Source: Domibacillus aminovorans (GTDB taxonomy: Bacteria > Bacillota > Bacilli > Bacillales > Domibacillaceae). Taken from it: 64,000 nucleotides of DNA. The notes under the pieces are model-generated. The model was not told the DNA's origin and searched no databases. It worked only from the letters and a program-made list of their open reading frames with translations. Where the stretch lies: NCBI RefSeq assembly GCF_001643235.1, contig NZ_LQWY01000073.1:95439-159438 (forward strand), given 5' to 3'. Shown in pieces: positions 38,631 to 48,662 of the stretch (its first letter is position 1; each line of letters opens with the position of its first letter). A program made the position numbers and the translations under genes.

Positions 38631-41435
38631 GTGATCAATGATTTACGATTTGTGGTGGCTGATTTTGAAACGACCGGTCATTCTTATGCAAGCGGAGGCC
38701 GCATCATGCAGGCGGCATTCGTTGCCATTGAAAAAGGAATAATAACGGAACAATATGATACATATTTAAACCCGAACGCGCCGATTCCACCGTTTATTCA
38801 AGAGTTGACAGGGATCGATGAGGAAACGGTAAAAGATGCGCCGCCATTTTCAGCGAAAGCTAGTCTTTTTAACGAGTGGATGGATGCGTCCGTTTTTGTC
38901 GCACATAATGTGACGTTTGATTTAACGTTTTTAAATAGTGAGTTTGCCGCCGCCGGTTACCCATCATTTGAGGGGCTTGTAATCGATACGGTGGAACTAT
39001 CAAAAATTGTACTGCCGACATCGGACAGCTATAAGCTCGGTGATTTGTCTGAGCAGTTTCAGTTGAATCATGGACAGCCGCATCGTGCCGACAGTGATGC
39101 CTATGCAACAGCACAGCTTTTTTTGCAGTTAATGGAGCGGCTTGAGCAATTGCCGCTTGTGACGATTGAGCAGCTTGCAAAACTGGCCGTTGGACTGAAA
39201 AGTGATATTCACGTCCTGCTCACGCGTATTGCTGTGCAGAAAAAAAAGCGTATTGAAACGCTGCCAGCAGAATGGACGGTATACAGGGGCCTTGCTCTCC
39301 GAAAAAAAGAACGGCCAGTAAAGCGGAAGGCGGATAAGTCGATTTCATTTCCAGAAGAAGTGGAAGCAAGGTGGGCGTTATTAGCTGGGGTACCTGGCAT
39401 GGAGCGCCGTCCTGGTCAGATGGAGATGATGAAAGCGGTGCAGAAGTCGCTTGAAAGCAGTGTCCACACAGTCATTGAAGCGGGCACTGGAACTGGAAAG
39501 TCACTAGCTTACCTTTTGCCAAGTGTGTATAAAAGCAGGCAGTCAGGCAAGCCGGTTATCATTTCAACGTATACTGTTTTATTGCAGCATCAGCTTCTTG
39601 AGCGCGAGCTGAAAAAAATGCAGACGATGCTTCCATTTGATGTGAAGGCAGCCGTGTTAAAAGGAAAACGTCATTATCTTGACTTGTCGCGGTTTGTGCG
39701 GGCGCTAAGAGAACGAGAGACGAATTACGACCGGACGATCGCGAAAATGCAAATTCTTGTCTGGCTGCTTGAAACGATGACAGGAGACGGAGATGAATTA
39801 AATTTGTCTTCAGGTGGACTTCTTCTTTGGGGAGAAGTGTGTCAGGCAGATGATTATATGAATAAAGCGAAGCAGGCGTGGCGTGCACATGACTTTTTTG
39901 GGTACGCAAAAGAGGTAGCGACAAATGCGGATATAATTGTCACGAATCATTCGTTTTTAATTGCTGATATGAAAGCAGAGCGTCCGCTTTTGCCAAACAA
40001 TGGGCATGTTATTGTCGATGAAGCACATCAGTTTGAAAAAGCAGCACGTGAACGGCTCGGAAAAGAACTATCACTTTCACAATTGAAATTTTTGCTTGGG
40101 AAAATGGGTACGCCGGATGAGAAGAGGCTACTTTATCAGATCATGAGAATAGAGAAAAAGCATCTATCTGTTCCGTCTTCTGTTGAACTAACGAAGCGGA
40201 TGTCATCTGTTTTAGTGGAAGCGGAGGAGTGGTTTGCCTTGATAGGGGCTTTCTTCGGACAAAAAACGAAATGGATGGCACAGTCCAAAAGACAGTTGGC
40301 AATTGATGAAGAGAAGCGCCAAACGGCCGAATGGCAGCAAATCGAATGGGGAGCGGAGCGTATTTATAAAGATCTTTCGTTGTTCACTGAAGAATTATCG
40401 AAAAAAATAGCCCCTATTGAACAAATTCGTGGACAGATGCCTGCGCGTGATGAGTTGTTTGTCGATGATACAGCGACACTAATCGAGCGGTGCCGCCAGT
40501 GGAATGAGTGTTTGTTTGAACTTGTATTTCGCCCGGATGATCGCGAAGTTGTCTGGATGGAAGGCGACGTTCGGTCTTTATTAAATACATTGACTATGCG
40601 CACACAGCCTGTTCACGCAGGCGTGCTCATTAGCAATTATTTGCTTGAACGTAAACATGTCGTGTTTACGTCGGCAACGTTGACCGTTGAAGATTCATTT
40701 CAGTTTTTTGCACATGAAATTGGCTTGTCTGCGTTTTCATATGATGAATACGTGTTCAAATCGCCGTTCAATTATGCGGATCACTGTCGAATCGTCATTC
40801 CGAATGATGTGCCGGAAGTGAAAGATGTGGACAGTTTAGCTTATGCGGCTGCAGTGGCCAATTATATTATCGCCGCAGCAGAAGCAGCCGGTGGACGAAT
40901 GCTTGTCTTGTTTACATCATTTGATATATTAAAAAAAACATATGATTATATTCGAGAAACAGAACTGCTGGCCGATTATGCGATTATTGCGCAGAGCATT
41001 ACGAATGGAAGTGTTACACGTCTAACGAAAAATTTTCGTCAGTATGACAAATCGATTTTGCTCGGAACTGGCGCTTTTTGGGAAGGGATCGACATTCCAG
41101 GTGAAGATTTATCTGTCTTGTTTATCGTTAGACTCCCGTTTGCACCACCGGATGATCCATTTGTAGCGGCTAAAAGCAAGCAGTTGAAGGAGGAAGGGAA
41201 AAATCCATTTTCCGCGTATTCACTTCCGCAGGCGGTTATCCGCTTCCGGCAAGGATTCGGACGTTTGATCCGCACGCAGTCTGACCGGGGGATTGCGGTT
41301 GTTTTTGACCGGCGCATTGTATCAAGCCGGTATGGAAAATCCTTTTTACAGTCGATCCCAGGTGTAGCGGCCGTTGAAGAAGATATTGCCGGTACAATGG
41401 AGCTAATTGAGAAGTGGCTCCCAAATGAAAAATAA
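38631..41435 (+). CDS. dinG: DinG-family nuclease with exonuclease and helicase-like domains
   Basis: A 934-residue protein. The N-terminal 170 residues form a DnaQ-like 3'-5' exonuclease (DFETTG at 11-16, then HNVTFD and HRADSDA). The rest is an XPD/DinG-type helicase core with Walker A EAGTGTGKS near 282 and DEAH near 462. In Gram-positive bacteria such proteins lack the iron-sulfur cysteines of E. coli DinG; the B. subtilis relative acts as an exonuclease rather than a helicase. The GTG at 38631 is eight bases after AAAGGTG; a GTG at 38622 overlaps that site. No LexA box was recognised upstream. Confidence 0.9.
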   Translation: MINDLRFVVADFETTGHSYASGGRIMQAAFVAIEKGIITEQYDTYLNPNAPIPPFIQELTGIDEETVKDAPPFSAKASLFNEWMDASVFVAHNVTFDLTFLNSEFAAAGYPSFEGLVIDTVELSKIVLPTSDSYKLGDLSEQFQLNHGQPHRADSDAYATAQLFLQLMERLEQLPLVTIEQLAKLAVGLKSDIHVLLTRIAVQKKKRIETLPAEWTVYRGLALRKKERPVKRKADKSISFPEEVEARWALLAGVPGMERRPGQMEMMKAVQKSLESSVHTVIEAGTGTGKSLAYLLPSVYKSRQSGKPVIISTYTVLLQHQLLERELKKMQTMLPFDVKAAVLKGKRHYLDLSRFVRALRERETNYDRTIAKMQILVWLLETMTGDGDELNLSSGGLLLWGEVCQADDYMNKAKQAWRAHDFFGYAKEVATNADIIVTNHSFLIADMKAERPLLPNNGHVIVDEAHQFEKAARERLGKELSLSQLKFLLGKMGTPDEKRLLYQIMRIEKKHLSVPSSVELTKRMSSVLVEAEEWFALIGAFFGQKTKWMAQSKRQLAIDEEKRQTAEWQQIEWGAERIYKDLSLFTEELSKKIAPIEQIRGQMPARDELFVDDTATLIERCRQWNECLFELVFRPDDREVVWMEGDVRSLLNTLTMRTQPVHAGVLISNYLLERKHVVFTSATLTVEDSFQFFAHEIGLSAFSYDEYVFKSPFNYADHCRIVIPNDVPEVKDVDSLAYAAAVANYIIAAAEAAGGRMLVLFTSFDILKKTYDYIRETELLADYAIIAQSITNGSVTRLTKNFRQYDKSILLGTGAFWEGIDIPGEDLSVLFIVRLPFAPPDDPFVAAKSKQLKEEGKNPFSAYSLPQAVIRFRQGFGRLIRTQSDRGIAVVFDRRIVSSRYGKSFLQSIPGVAAVEEDIAGTMELIEKWLPNEK

Positions 41436-41457
41436 CTGTATAAAGAGTGGATATTCC

Positions 41458-41466
41458 TGCTATAAT
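41458..41466 (+). promoter_or_regulatory. Extended -10 promoter of ypmA
   Basis: TGCTATAAT, a perfect -10 with an upstream TG, 20 bases before ypmA. Confidence 0.5.
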
Positions 41467-41485
41467 GCCAACAGGAGGGGTTGTA

Positions 41486-41656
41486 ATGGAGTCGAAAATT
41501 GATGTACTGTCGACCGTAACGGTTGAAAATAGCGGTGATTTATATAAGCTCGTGGATACGTTAAATCGGACACTGAAGCGTGAAAATTTAATGTTTGGTC
41601 TGGCGCTTGATGCAGAAGACGAAACGAAAGCCGTTTTCACCATTTATAGAACGTAA
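41486..41656 (+). CDS. ypmA: Conserved small protein YpmA (DUF4264)
   Basis: A 56-residue soluble protein, nearly superposable on B. subtilis YpmA: MESKIDVLSTV at the start and LMFGLALDAE in the second half. The ATG follows AGGAGGGG. The function is unknown. ypmB follows six bases later. Confidence 0.85.
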   Translation: MESKIDVLSTVTVENSGDLYKLVDTLNRTLKRENLMFGLALDAEDETKAVFTIYRT

Positions 41657-41662
41657 GAAGCG

Positions 41663-42157
41663 ATGAATAAACGAACAAACTTTAAAAAATGGCTATTAAT
41701 AATCGGAGTTCCGATCCTTGTTGTTGCGCTAATAATTGGAATCATGTATAATAATGCACAAAAACCGTATGAAAAAGAAAAAGCGACCGCTGTACAGGAA
41801 GTGAAGGAAAAAGCTGCTCTCACAGAAGTGGAAGAGGTGTATCTGTACAAGAGTACGGATGTCTTTTATGCGGCGACAGGGAAAGATGAAAACGGCAAAA
41901 ATGTCGCCGTCTGGATAGCGCAGGATGGCAAGTCAGAACCGATTATTAAACCACTTGATACAGGTGTAACAGAAAAAGAAGCGCGTAATCTCTTCAAGAA
42001 GGAAGCGGGCAATGCAGAGATTCTTTCGCTCACACTTGGCATTGAGAAAGAAACCCCTGTCTGGTTGTTCACGTTTGAAAATGAAAAAGGTAATTTGAAT
42101 TACTACTATTTATCGTTTACGAACGGAAAATGGTGGAGAAAAATCGAAAACATATAA
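41663..42157 (+). CDS. ypmB: Membrane-anchored protein YpmB
   Basis: A 164-residue protein with one N-terminal membrane helix (about 10-28) and an external part with PepSY-like repeats (EEVYLYKSTDVFYAATGKD and the ITEKEARNLF-type segment). The ribosome binding site is poor (AAGAAGCG), so coupling to ypmA is likely. Location matches B. subtilis ypmB between ypmA and aspB. Function unknown. Confidence 0.82.
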   Translation: MNKRTNFKKWLLIIGVPILVVALIIGIMYNNAQKPYEKEKATAVQEVKEKAALTEVEEVYLYKSTDVFYAATGKDENGKNVAVWIAQDGKSEPIIKPLDTGVTEKEARNLFKKEAGNAEILSLTLGIEKETPVWLFTFENEKGNLNYYYLSFTNGKWWRKIENI

Positions 42158-42174
42158 TAGAATGGAGAATTCAA

Positions 42175-43368
42175 ATGGATGTACAATTAGCAGAACGAGT
42201 TAAAGCACTTACCCCTTCAGCAACGCTTGCCATTACAGCGAAAGCGAAAGAAATGAAAGCGCAAGGAATCGATATCATTGGTCTTGGCGCTGGCGAACCG
42301 GATTTTAATACGCCAGATCACATTATTGAAGCAGCATATGCATCATTGAAAGAGGGACAGACAAAATATACACCGGCGGGCGGCCTTGCGGAACTGAAAG
42401 ATGCTATCATTAGCAAATTTAAAGAAGATCAAGGTATTACATATAAACAAAATGAAATTATTGTAACAACAGGTGCAAAACACGCGCTTTACAACCTTTT
42501 CCAGGTTATTTTAAATGAAGGCGATGAGGTCATTATTCCAACACCATACTGGGTTAGTTATCCGGAGCAGGTAAAGCTTGCAGATGGTATTCCAGTATAC
42601 GTAGACGGCAAAGAATCAAATGATTTCAAAATTACGCCTGAACAATTAGAAGCAGCGATCACAGATAAAACCAAAGCAGTGATTATCAACTCGCCATCAA
42701 ACCCAACAGGCATGCTTTATACAGCGGATGAACTAACAGCACTTGGTGAAGTGGCACTCCGTAAAAATATTTGGGTCGTATCCGACGAAATTTATGAAAA
42801 ACTAGTATATGGCGACAACAAACACATTTCGATTGCAGAATTGTCTCCAGAGTTAAAAGAGCAGACGATCATTATTAACGGTGTATCAAAATCTCACTCA
42901 ATGACGGGATGGCGCATTGGCTATGCTGCGGGTAACGCAAAGGTCATTAAAGCGATGACAGACCTTGCAAGCCATTCTACATCAAATCCGACAACAACAT
43001 CCCAATACGGTGCCATTGCGGCTTATACAGAGACTCAAGCGCCAGTTGAAGAGATGAAACAAGCATTTCAAGAGCGCCTGAACATTATTTATGAAAAGTT
43101 AACAGCTATTCCAGGTGTTACATGCTTGAAACCACAAGGTGCATTTTACTTGTATCCAAATGTGACAGAGGCGGCGAAATTGACGGGTCATGCAAGTGTA
43201 GATGACTTTGTTACGGCTCTTCTTGAAGAAGCAAATGTAGCGGTCGTACCGGGAAGCGGCTTCGGAACGCCTGAAAACATCCGTCTTTCTTATGCAACAT
43301 CACTTGAATTGCTTGAAAAAGCAACACAGCGCATTGCAGATTACGTTAACAATAACAAAAAAGGGTAA
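42175..43368 (+). CDS. aspB: Aspartate aminotransferase
   Basis: A 397-residue class I PLP aminotransferase that exchanges the amino group between aspartate and 2-oxoglutarate. The PLP lysine lies in GVSKSHSMTGWRIGYAAG near residue 239; the GAGEPDFNTP start and NSPSNPTG segment are typical. The start at 42175 follows AATGGAGAA; earlier in-frame codons lie within ypmB. Confidence 0.95.
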   Translation: MDVQLAERVKALTPSATLAITAKAKEMKAQGIDIIGLGAGEPDFNTPDHIIEAAYASLKEGQTKYTPAGGLAELKDAIISKFKEDQGITYKQNEIIVTTGAKHALYNLFQVILNEGDEVIIPTPYWVSYPEQVKLADGIPVYVDGKESNDFKITPEQLEAAITDKTKAVIINSPSNPTGMLYTADELTALGEVALRKNIWVVSDEIYEKLVYGDNKHISIAELSPELKEQTIIINGVSKSHSMTGWRIGYAAGNAKVIKAMTDLASHSTSNPTTTSQYGAIAAYTETQAPVEEMKQAFQERLNIIYEKLTAIPGVTCLKPQGAFYLYPNVTEAAKLTGHASVDDFVTALLEEANVAVVPGSGFGTPENIRLSYATSLELLEKATQRIADYVNNNKKG

Positions 43369-43377
43369 CATTATTAG

Positions 43378-43409
43378 CAAAGCTGTCCATTCGGGCGGCT
43401 TTTCTTTTT
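43378..43409 (+). terminator. Terminator after aspB
   Basis: AAGCTGTCC pairs with GGGCGGCTT (two G-T pairs) followed by a T-rich tract. Confidence 0.75.
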
Positions 43410-43471
43410 ATGTGTCAGCTAGTATAATATGAAACAATGCCAGTGAAAAAGTTTTCGAGGTGGAATGGAAA

Positions 43472-44158
43472 ATGAAAGAAAAAGAGCTATTAATGAACTG
43501 GATGGAAGATGGGATGACAAGCATTCCGAACGTTCTTCTCCAAAACTATAAACGGCTGCAAATCGATGAAAAAGAGATGATGGTGTTGTTGCACATTTAT
43601 TCGTTTACTCAAAAAGGCATATTGTTTCCAAGTTTTGAAAACCTTGCGGAACGGATGACGATTTCGTCTTCCGATTGTGCAGCTTGCGTAAAAAAAATGA
43701 TTCAAAAGCAAGTGGTGGCTATTGAACAAGGTGATCAGACCGGCTATGAATTTTATTCATTAAAACCGCTCTGGAACAAGATTGCTGCTCTTTTTGAATC
43801 TGATGCACGCGGACAGTCATTGCAACAGGCGATGACAGCAGAAAAAGATTTATACAGCTTGTTTGAAGAAGAATTTGGCCGGCCGCTCTCAGCAATTGAA
43901 TGTGAAACGCTGGCGCTCTGGATTGACCAGGATGCACACGATCCGTCGGTTATTAAAGCGGCTCTTCGTGAAGCTGTGATGTCAATGAAGCTGAATTTCC
44001 GCTATATAGACCGCATTTTATTTGAGTGGAAAAAGCAAGGCATTAAAACAGTGGATCAGGCGCGCGAGCAAGGGCGGAAATTCCGTAAACCAACTGGAAC
44101 AGAGCAGGTAACACGTTCTGAAAATGCTGTTCCATTTTACAATTGGCTTGAGCAGTAA
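43472..44158 (+). CDS. dnaD: DNA replication initiation protein DnaD
   Basis: A 228-residue protein with an N-terminal winged-helix DDBH1 domain (about 1-105) and a C-terminal DDBH2 domain (about 125-200) holding the YxxxIL-type motif (RYIDRILFEW). DnaD links DnaA to DnaB and helicase loading at the origin. The ATG at 43472 is eight bases from GAGGTGG. It is in one unit with nth and ypoC. Confidence 0.93.
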   Translation: MKEKELLMNWMEDGMTSIPNVLLQNYKRLQIDEKEMMVLLHIYSFTQKGILFPSFENLAERMTISSSDCAACVKKMIQKQVVAIEQGDQTGYEFYSLKPLWNKIAALFESDARGQSLQQAMTAEKDLYSLFEEEFGRPLSAIECETLALWIDQDAHDPSVIKAALREAVMSMKLNFRYIDRILFEWKKQGIKTVDQAREQGRKFRKPTGTEQVTRSENAVPFYNWLEQ

Positions 44159-44170
44159 GGAGAATTTGAT

Positions 44171-44827
44171 ATGCTGACAAAAAAAGAAATTCATCATTGT
44201 CTCGATACGTTTGGCGAGATGTTTCCAGATGCGCATTGCGAACTGAACCATGCGAATCCGTTTGAACTTGTCATTGCTGTTCTACTATCTGCACAATGTA
44301 CAGATGTACTCGTCAACAAAGTGACGAAAGGGTTATTTGAAAAATATAAAACACCGGAAGACTACATAGCGGTGCCGCTCGAAGAACTGGAGCAAGACAT
44401 TCGCTCGATCGGCTTGTACCGAAACAAAGCGAAAAACATTCAAAAATTGTCGCATATGATGATTGACGAGTTGAATGGGATTGTTCCGGAAACACAGGAT
44501 GAACTCGTAAAACTTCCAGGCGTCGGCCGTAAAACAGCAAATGTGGTGGCATCCGTTGCATTTGGTGTACCGGCGATCGCGGTTGATACGCACGTGGAAC
44601 GCATCTCCAAACGACTTGGATTTTGTCGTTGGAAAGACAATGTGACTGAAGTGGAAGCGGCATTGATGAAGAAAATTCCGATGGATGAATGGTCGGTGAC
44701 ACATCACCGGATGATCTTCTTTGGTCGCTATCATTGTAAGGCACAGTCTCCGAACTGCCCGGAATGCCCGCTTTTAAATCTATGCCGGGAAGGGAAAAAG
44801 CGAATGAAGCGGAAGGCTGGCGCGTGA
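44171..44827 (+). CDS. nth: Endonuclease III
   Basis: A 218-residue DNA glycosylase/AP lyase for oxidised pyrimidines. It has the helix-hairpin-helix LPGVGRKTANVV, the catalytic aspartate in VDTHVERIS, and a complete 4Fe-4S ligand set C-x6-C-x2-C-x5-C near the C-terminus. It overlaps ypoC by four bases. Confidence 0.96.
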   Translation: MLTKKEIHHCLDTFGEMFPDAHCELNHANPFELVIAVLLSAQCTDVLVNKVTKGLFEKYKTPEDYIAVPLEELEQDIRSIGLYRNKAKNIQKLSHMMIDELNGIVPETQDELVKLPGVGRKTANVVASVAFGVPAIAVDTHVERISKRLGFCRWKDNVTEVEAALMKKIPMDEWSVTHHRMIFFGRYHCKAQSPNCPECPLLNLCREGKKRMKRKAGA

Positions 44828-45294
44828 AGAAAATAGTCATATTGCCGGAGTCGCTCCGTTTTTTTTCAGAAGAACAGCATATATCGCTCCCAGAAAAGCT
44901 TGATGAATATCCTTATTTTTTGTATGAATTAACCGGTGAAAAAACACCGTGGCTAAAAGAGCAACATGGGCTGCCAGAGTTGTTGCCGATATGGGAACGA
45001 CTTGTAGCTGCTGTGAAGGAAAAGCACCGCCAGCGTCAAAAAGATGTGCAGGAAGAGATGAACGCTCTGCTGGCTCTTTTTTTCATGGCGCTATTCTGGG
45101 TGAATGGCTCGCCAGCAGCTCCTGCTGTCTGGAAGCAAAGAGAAGCGGAGCTTAGCATAAAACCGATTAATTTTCGCGAACGATTTCAATTTATTGTCGC
45201 CGGACCTTACACATATGCGGCGTTTCGACAGTTGGTCGAACTGATGTCTGAATTACGGAAGGCGGCAGCAGTAAATGCCATTCGTAAGCGATAA
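44824..45294 (+). CDS. ypoC: Conserved protein YpoC
   Basis: A 156-residue protein of unknown function that follows nth in Bacillus. It starts with GTG at 44824, overlapping the nth stop. A hydrophobic stretch (LLALFFMALFWVNG, about 82-95) stands out in an otherwise charged sequence. No catalytic motif was recognised; identity rests on position and family layout. Confidence 0.75.
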   Translation: MKKIVILPESLRFFSEEQHISLPEKLDEYPYFLYELTGEKTPWLKEQHGLPELLPIWERLVAAVKEKHRQRQKDVQEEMNALLALFFMALFWVNGSPAAPAVWKQREAELSIKPINFRERFQFIVAGPYTYAAFRQLVELMSELRKAAAVNAIRKR

Positions 45295-45339
45295 AAAAGC
45301 GTCTATACGGAGCAAATGCTCTATATAGACGCTCTTTTG
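45292..45339. terminator. Bidirectional terminator between ypoC and ponA
   Basis: A perfect 10-bp stem (AGCGTCTATA with TATAGACGCT) with A-run and T-run on either side serves the converging genes. Confidence 0.9.
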
Positions 45340-45343
45340 TTTT

Positions 45344-48001
45344 TTATTCTGTTTCTGCGGGTTCCCTAATACTGTTACTTTGCGTACTGCCGCTGTTGTT
45401 TCCATTACCATTACCATTATCAGTAGGTGTTTCCGGTACTGTAGTTGGTTCCTCTGGTGTTTCTGGTACTGTAGTTGGTTCTTCTGGTGTTTCCGGTACT
45501 GTAGTTGGTTCTTCTGGTGTTTCTGGTACTGTAGTTGGTTCTTCTGGTTCTATAACAGGGTTTTCTGGCTCCACGGTTTGGCCGCCTGGAATGGTTACCG
45601 ATGTAGAAGCGGAGTCAACGCTTTGACCATCAACAATCGCTGTCACTGTAATCGAGTAGGTCTGACCGGGCTGCCCGCCGCCAAATACGGTAGAAAATCC
45701 GCCAATCGACTGCGTTTCAGCTCCGTTCGTCACGCTAAATGAGGCGCCACTGCCGCTGAACGACCAAGAGACAGAGATATTGCCGCCCGCGTCAGCTGAA
45801 GCACTTAATCCGGTTACTTCACCAGATGTTGTCTCTTCTTCCTGCTTTGGTTTTTCTGTATCATCTTCAACAGGCTCTTTTTTCGGTTCTTTTTCTTTCA
45901 CTTTTTGTACTGTCCGTTTCGGCTGTGCACCGCGCACGAACAACTCATAGACTTTATCACTGTCCGATACACCGTTTCCAGCAATTTGGGCCGGATTGGA
46001 TCCTTTAACAATAGCCAGTTCAACGACGCTGTCCGGTTTTTCAAAGTCTTCCGTTTCTACATCAGATGATATTTCCGTCATTAACTGTTTAAACAATTCT
46101 TTTGCAATTTGCTGGCTTTCTGTGGATAAATATTCTGTCCGGTTTTCATATCCTGTCCAGACAGCGGCTGTATAATTCGTCGTGTAGCCAACAAACCAAG
46201 CATCCGGTGATCCACTGTATGGGATGTCATACTTTGCTAATTCGTCTGCTGTATAGTTTGTTGTTCCTGTTTTACCGGCAACAGGGAGACCCGGGATATT
46301 CGCTGCTCTTCCGGTTCCATGGTCCACAACGTCTTTTAGCATATCCGAAATCATGTAGGCCGTGTAATCACTCATGGCTGATTCTGATTTAAATTCGCTT
46401 TTAATTTCCGTACCATCCGGAAGCGTAATTTTTGTCACGGTATGCGGCTCATTGTACGTACCGCCATTGCCAAACGCGGCATATGCACCGGCCAATTGAA
46501 GAGGGGAGATCGCATCTTCGCCGTCATTAGCACCGATCGCATACGATTCATATTCGTTCTTCATATCAATGCCGAGTCCCGACAGGAATTTAAATGAATC
46601 TTCAAATCCGACTTCCTTCAACGTACGAACCGCTGGCGTATTTTTCGATCGTACGAGTGCTTCGCGCATCGTCATCATTCCGGCGTACGAACCGCCGGCA
46701 TTTCCGACAGATGGTCCGCCATTGGAATAATTGAGCGGGCTATCGTCAATTTGTTCATACGTCGACCATTTCAAATGTTCAATTGCCGGCCCGTAATCAA
46801 TGAGCGGTTTAATGACGGATCCGGACTGACGCTGAGAATCAACTGCATAGTTCCAACCACGCTGTACTTCTTGGTTTCGACCGCCGCCAATAGCGCGTAT
46901 TTCACCAGTTTGTGTATCTGTGAGGGCAATCCCAGCTTGGAACAATTCATTCGGATAGTTAATGAATTCATCGCTGTTTAACAATTTATTCATATACAAC
47001 TGTGCGTCTTTATCGAGTGTTGTTTCAATGATTAAGCCGTCTGAATACGCATTGTAGCCCATTTTATCTACTTCTTCAACAACGAGGTCAACATAGGAGT
47101 CATATTCTTTTGATACCTCTGATTTGTTCACTGGTTCAATTAAAGAATCAGTAATGTCTTGATTTTGAGCATCTTGCATTTCTGACTGCGTAATTTTATC
47201 GTGTTGATTCATAAGTGAAAGAACGATGTCTTTTCGTTTTTCTGCATTTTCTGGGTGCTCATTGGCATTATAATTATTTGGACTTTGTGGCATACCAGCA
47301 ATGTAGGCGGCTTCCTGCAAGGTCAATTCACTTAACTCTTTGCCAAAAAAGTAATCAGCAGCAGCTTTAATGCCATTTATTCCTTTAGACATATACACTT
47401 TATTTACATACATTTCAAAAATCTCTTCTTTTGAATAGGCTTCTTCGAGTTTATATGCAAGCCATGCTTCCTGCGCTTTCCTTTTCAGCGTTTTGTCATA
47501 ATCTAAATATGACATTTTCACAACCTGCTGAGTAATTGTACTGGCGCCCTGGGAGCCAAATCCTTCTGTCACATTTTTCACAACGGCGCCGGCAAGCCGG
47601 ATGGGGTCTATCCCTTTATGTTTAAAAAAGCGAGCATCTTCTGTCGCCAAAATAGCGTCGCGCATGAGAACAGGAATGTCCTTATATTGGACATAATCGC
47701 GCCGCTCAGAGCCAATATTCGTAATAAGATCGCCGTTCATGTCATTAATTTTCGATGAGATAGGATCGCGAAGCAGCGCATCATCCAATTCCGGTGCATC
47801 CTTTACAAAGTAAGCAAACAATCCCGCGCCTCCTGCAAGTGTTAAAAAGACAAGCAGTACGAGCGCAAGTAAAATACGTTTAATAATCGACTGCTTTTTA
47901 TTAGTAGGTGTTTTTTTCTGTTTCGGTACTTTTCTTGAATGAGCCGTTTTTTTTCGTTGTTGGCTCCTCTTTTCAGTTCTCGATTTGTATTCCTCAGACA
48001 T
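45344..48001 (-). CDS. ponA: Penicillin-binding protein 1 (class A, PBP1)
   Basis: An 885-residue bifunctional peptidoglycan synthase. A lysine/arginine-rich cytoplasmic tail (1-40) and one membrane helix (41-65) are followed by a GT51 glycosyltransferase domain (catalytic Glu121 in ATEDARFF), a transpeptidase domain (nucleophile in SGSVIKPL near 393, KTGTT near 577), a fibronectin III-like domain (about 728-804) and a proline-rich tail with four 10-residue repeats. The start at 48001 gives the family N-terminus MSEEYKSR. It is cotranscribed with recU upstream, as in B. subtilis. Confidence 0.95.
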   Translation of the reverse strand: MSEEYKSRTEKRSQQRKKTAHSRKVPKQKKTPTNKKQSIIKRILLALVLLVFLTLAGGAGLFAYFVKDAPELDDALLRDPISSKINDMNGDLITNIGSERRDYVQYKDIPVLMRDAILATEDARFFKHKGIDPIRLAGAVVKNVTEGFGSQGASTITQQVVKMSYLDYDKTLKRKAQEAWLAYKLEEAYSKEEIFEMYVNKVYMSKGINGIKAAADYFFGKELSELTLQEAAYIAGMPQSPNNYNANEHPENAEKRKDIVLSLMNQHDKITQSEMQDAQNQDITDSLIEPVNKSEVSKEYDSYVDLVVEEVDKMGYNAYSDGLIIETTLDKDAQLYMNKLLNSDEFINYPNELFQAGIALTDTQTGEIRAIGGGRNQEVQRGWNYAVDSQRQSGSVIKPLIDYGPAIEHLKWSTYEQIDDSPLNYSNGGPSVGNAGGSYAGMMTMREALVRSKNTPAVRTLKEVGFEDSFKFLSGLGIDMKNEYESYAIGANDGEDAISPLQLAGAYAAFGNGGTYNEPHTVTKITLPDGTEIKSEFKSESAMSDYTAYMISDMLKDVVDHGTGRAANIPGLPVAGKTGTTNYTADELAKYDIPYSGSPDAWFVGYTTNYTAAVWTGYENRTEYLSTESQQIAKELFKQLMTEISSDVETEDFEKPDSVVELAIVKGSNPAQIAGNGVSDSDKVYELFVRGAQPKRTVQKVKEKEPKKEPVEDDTEKPKQEEETTSGEVTGLSASADAGGNISVSWSFSGSGASFSVTNGAETQSIGGFSTVFGGGQPGQTYSITVTAIVDGQSVDSASTSVTIPGGQTVEPENPVIEPEEPTTVPETPEEPTTVPETPEEPTTVPETPEEPTTVPETPTDNGNGNGNNSGSTQSNSIREPAETE
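45426..45545. repeat. Four 30-bp tandem repeats encoding the PBP1 tail
   Basis: Four units of exactly 30 bases (45426-45455, 45456-45485, 45486-45515, 45516-45545) differ at only two positions. The third and first units share TTCCGG while the second and fourth share TTCTGG, which suggests doubling of a 60-base pair of units. On the minus strand each encodes EEPTTVPETP. High identity at DNA level points to recent expansion. Confidence 0.95.
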
Positions 48002-48027
48002 GTGTCTTATTTCCTCACTTTCAAAAG

Positions 48028-48633
48028 TTAAAAATATATGCTTTCGACCGCATCCAAATAAGGGATTCGAGGCGATAATCCGAGCTTGAGAGGGGTACCG
48101 CACGAAATGAGTTCTTTTTTCGCAATCGATTTGCGTCCACCCTCAATCATTCGGCACCAGAACGTATACAGCACTTGAAAAGGTAGAAAAAAGAGCTCGT
48201 CCAATTGGGAAAAGCGAATGATGACAAACGCAATGCCCCCGTGTGACTCTACCTGTTTCATATGACTGATTTGATGTTCGTGAAAGTTTTTGAGCGGGAA
48301 AGACGACGCAATTTTCGTTTCTTTCGCTTCAAAATCAATGTACTTTCCTTTGTATACCCCGTTATAATCCGTTGTGGACGCCTGTCTGAAATAAGCTTCT
48401 TTAATGACAGCTGCACTTCGAACCGGATAATCGACGCGGACAATTTGGATGGGGACAGGTTTTTTGTGAATGACCGCAATCCCACGATTTAAATAGTACG
48501 AATTCGTCGTATTGATATCCTCTTCAAGCGTCATGCCCCGGTTGCTGAAGGTGGTGTCTTTCAGTGGCTTTTCAGATTGATTTAGACGTGCCGGATACGT
48601 ATGTTTTTTGCCATTTGGGTAGCGGATAGCCAT
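48028..48633 (-). CDS. recU: Holliday junction resolvase RecU
   Basis: A 201-residue structure-specific nuclease that cleaves Holliday junctions and helps chromosome segregation. The catalytic core [21 protein letters not shown] and the [13 protein letters not shown]-terminal block match the family. The ATG at 48633 follows GAGGAGGG; an in-frame extension upstream lacks a good site. The ponA start lies 26 bases downstream. Confidence 0.95.
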   Translation of the reverse strand: MAIRYPNGKKHTYPARLNQSEKPLKDTTFSNRGMTLEEDINTTNSYYLNRGIAVIHKKPVPIQIVRVDYPVRSAAVIKEAYFRQASTTDYNGVYKGKYIDFEAKETKIASSFPLKNFHEHQISHMKQVESHGGIAFVIIRFSQLDELFFLPFQVLYTFWCRMIEGGRKSIAKKELISCGTPLKLGLSPRIPYLDAVESIYF

Positions 48634-48662
48634 CTTTTTTCCCTCCTCTTGAATCCATACAT

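Noticed and set aside
45380..45742. Open frames on the plus strand across the ponA tail, rich in repeated WFFWCFRYCS-type residues
   Set aside because: These are antisense readings of the 30-bp repeats that encode the PBP1 tail. There is no ribosome binding site or promoter, and the ponA frame explains the region.
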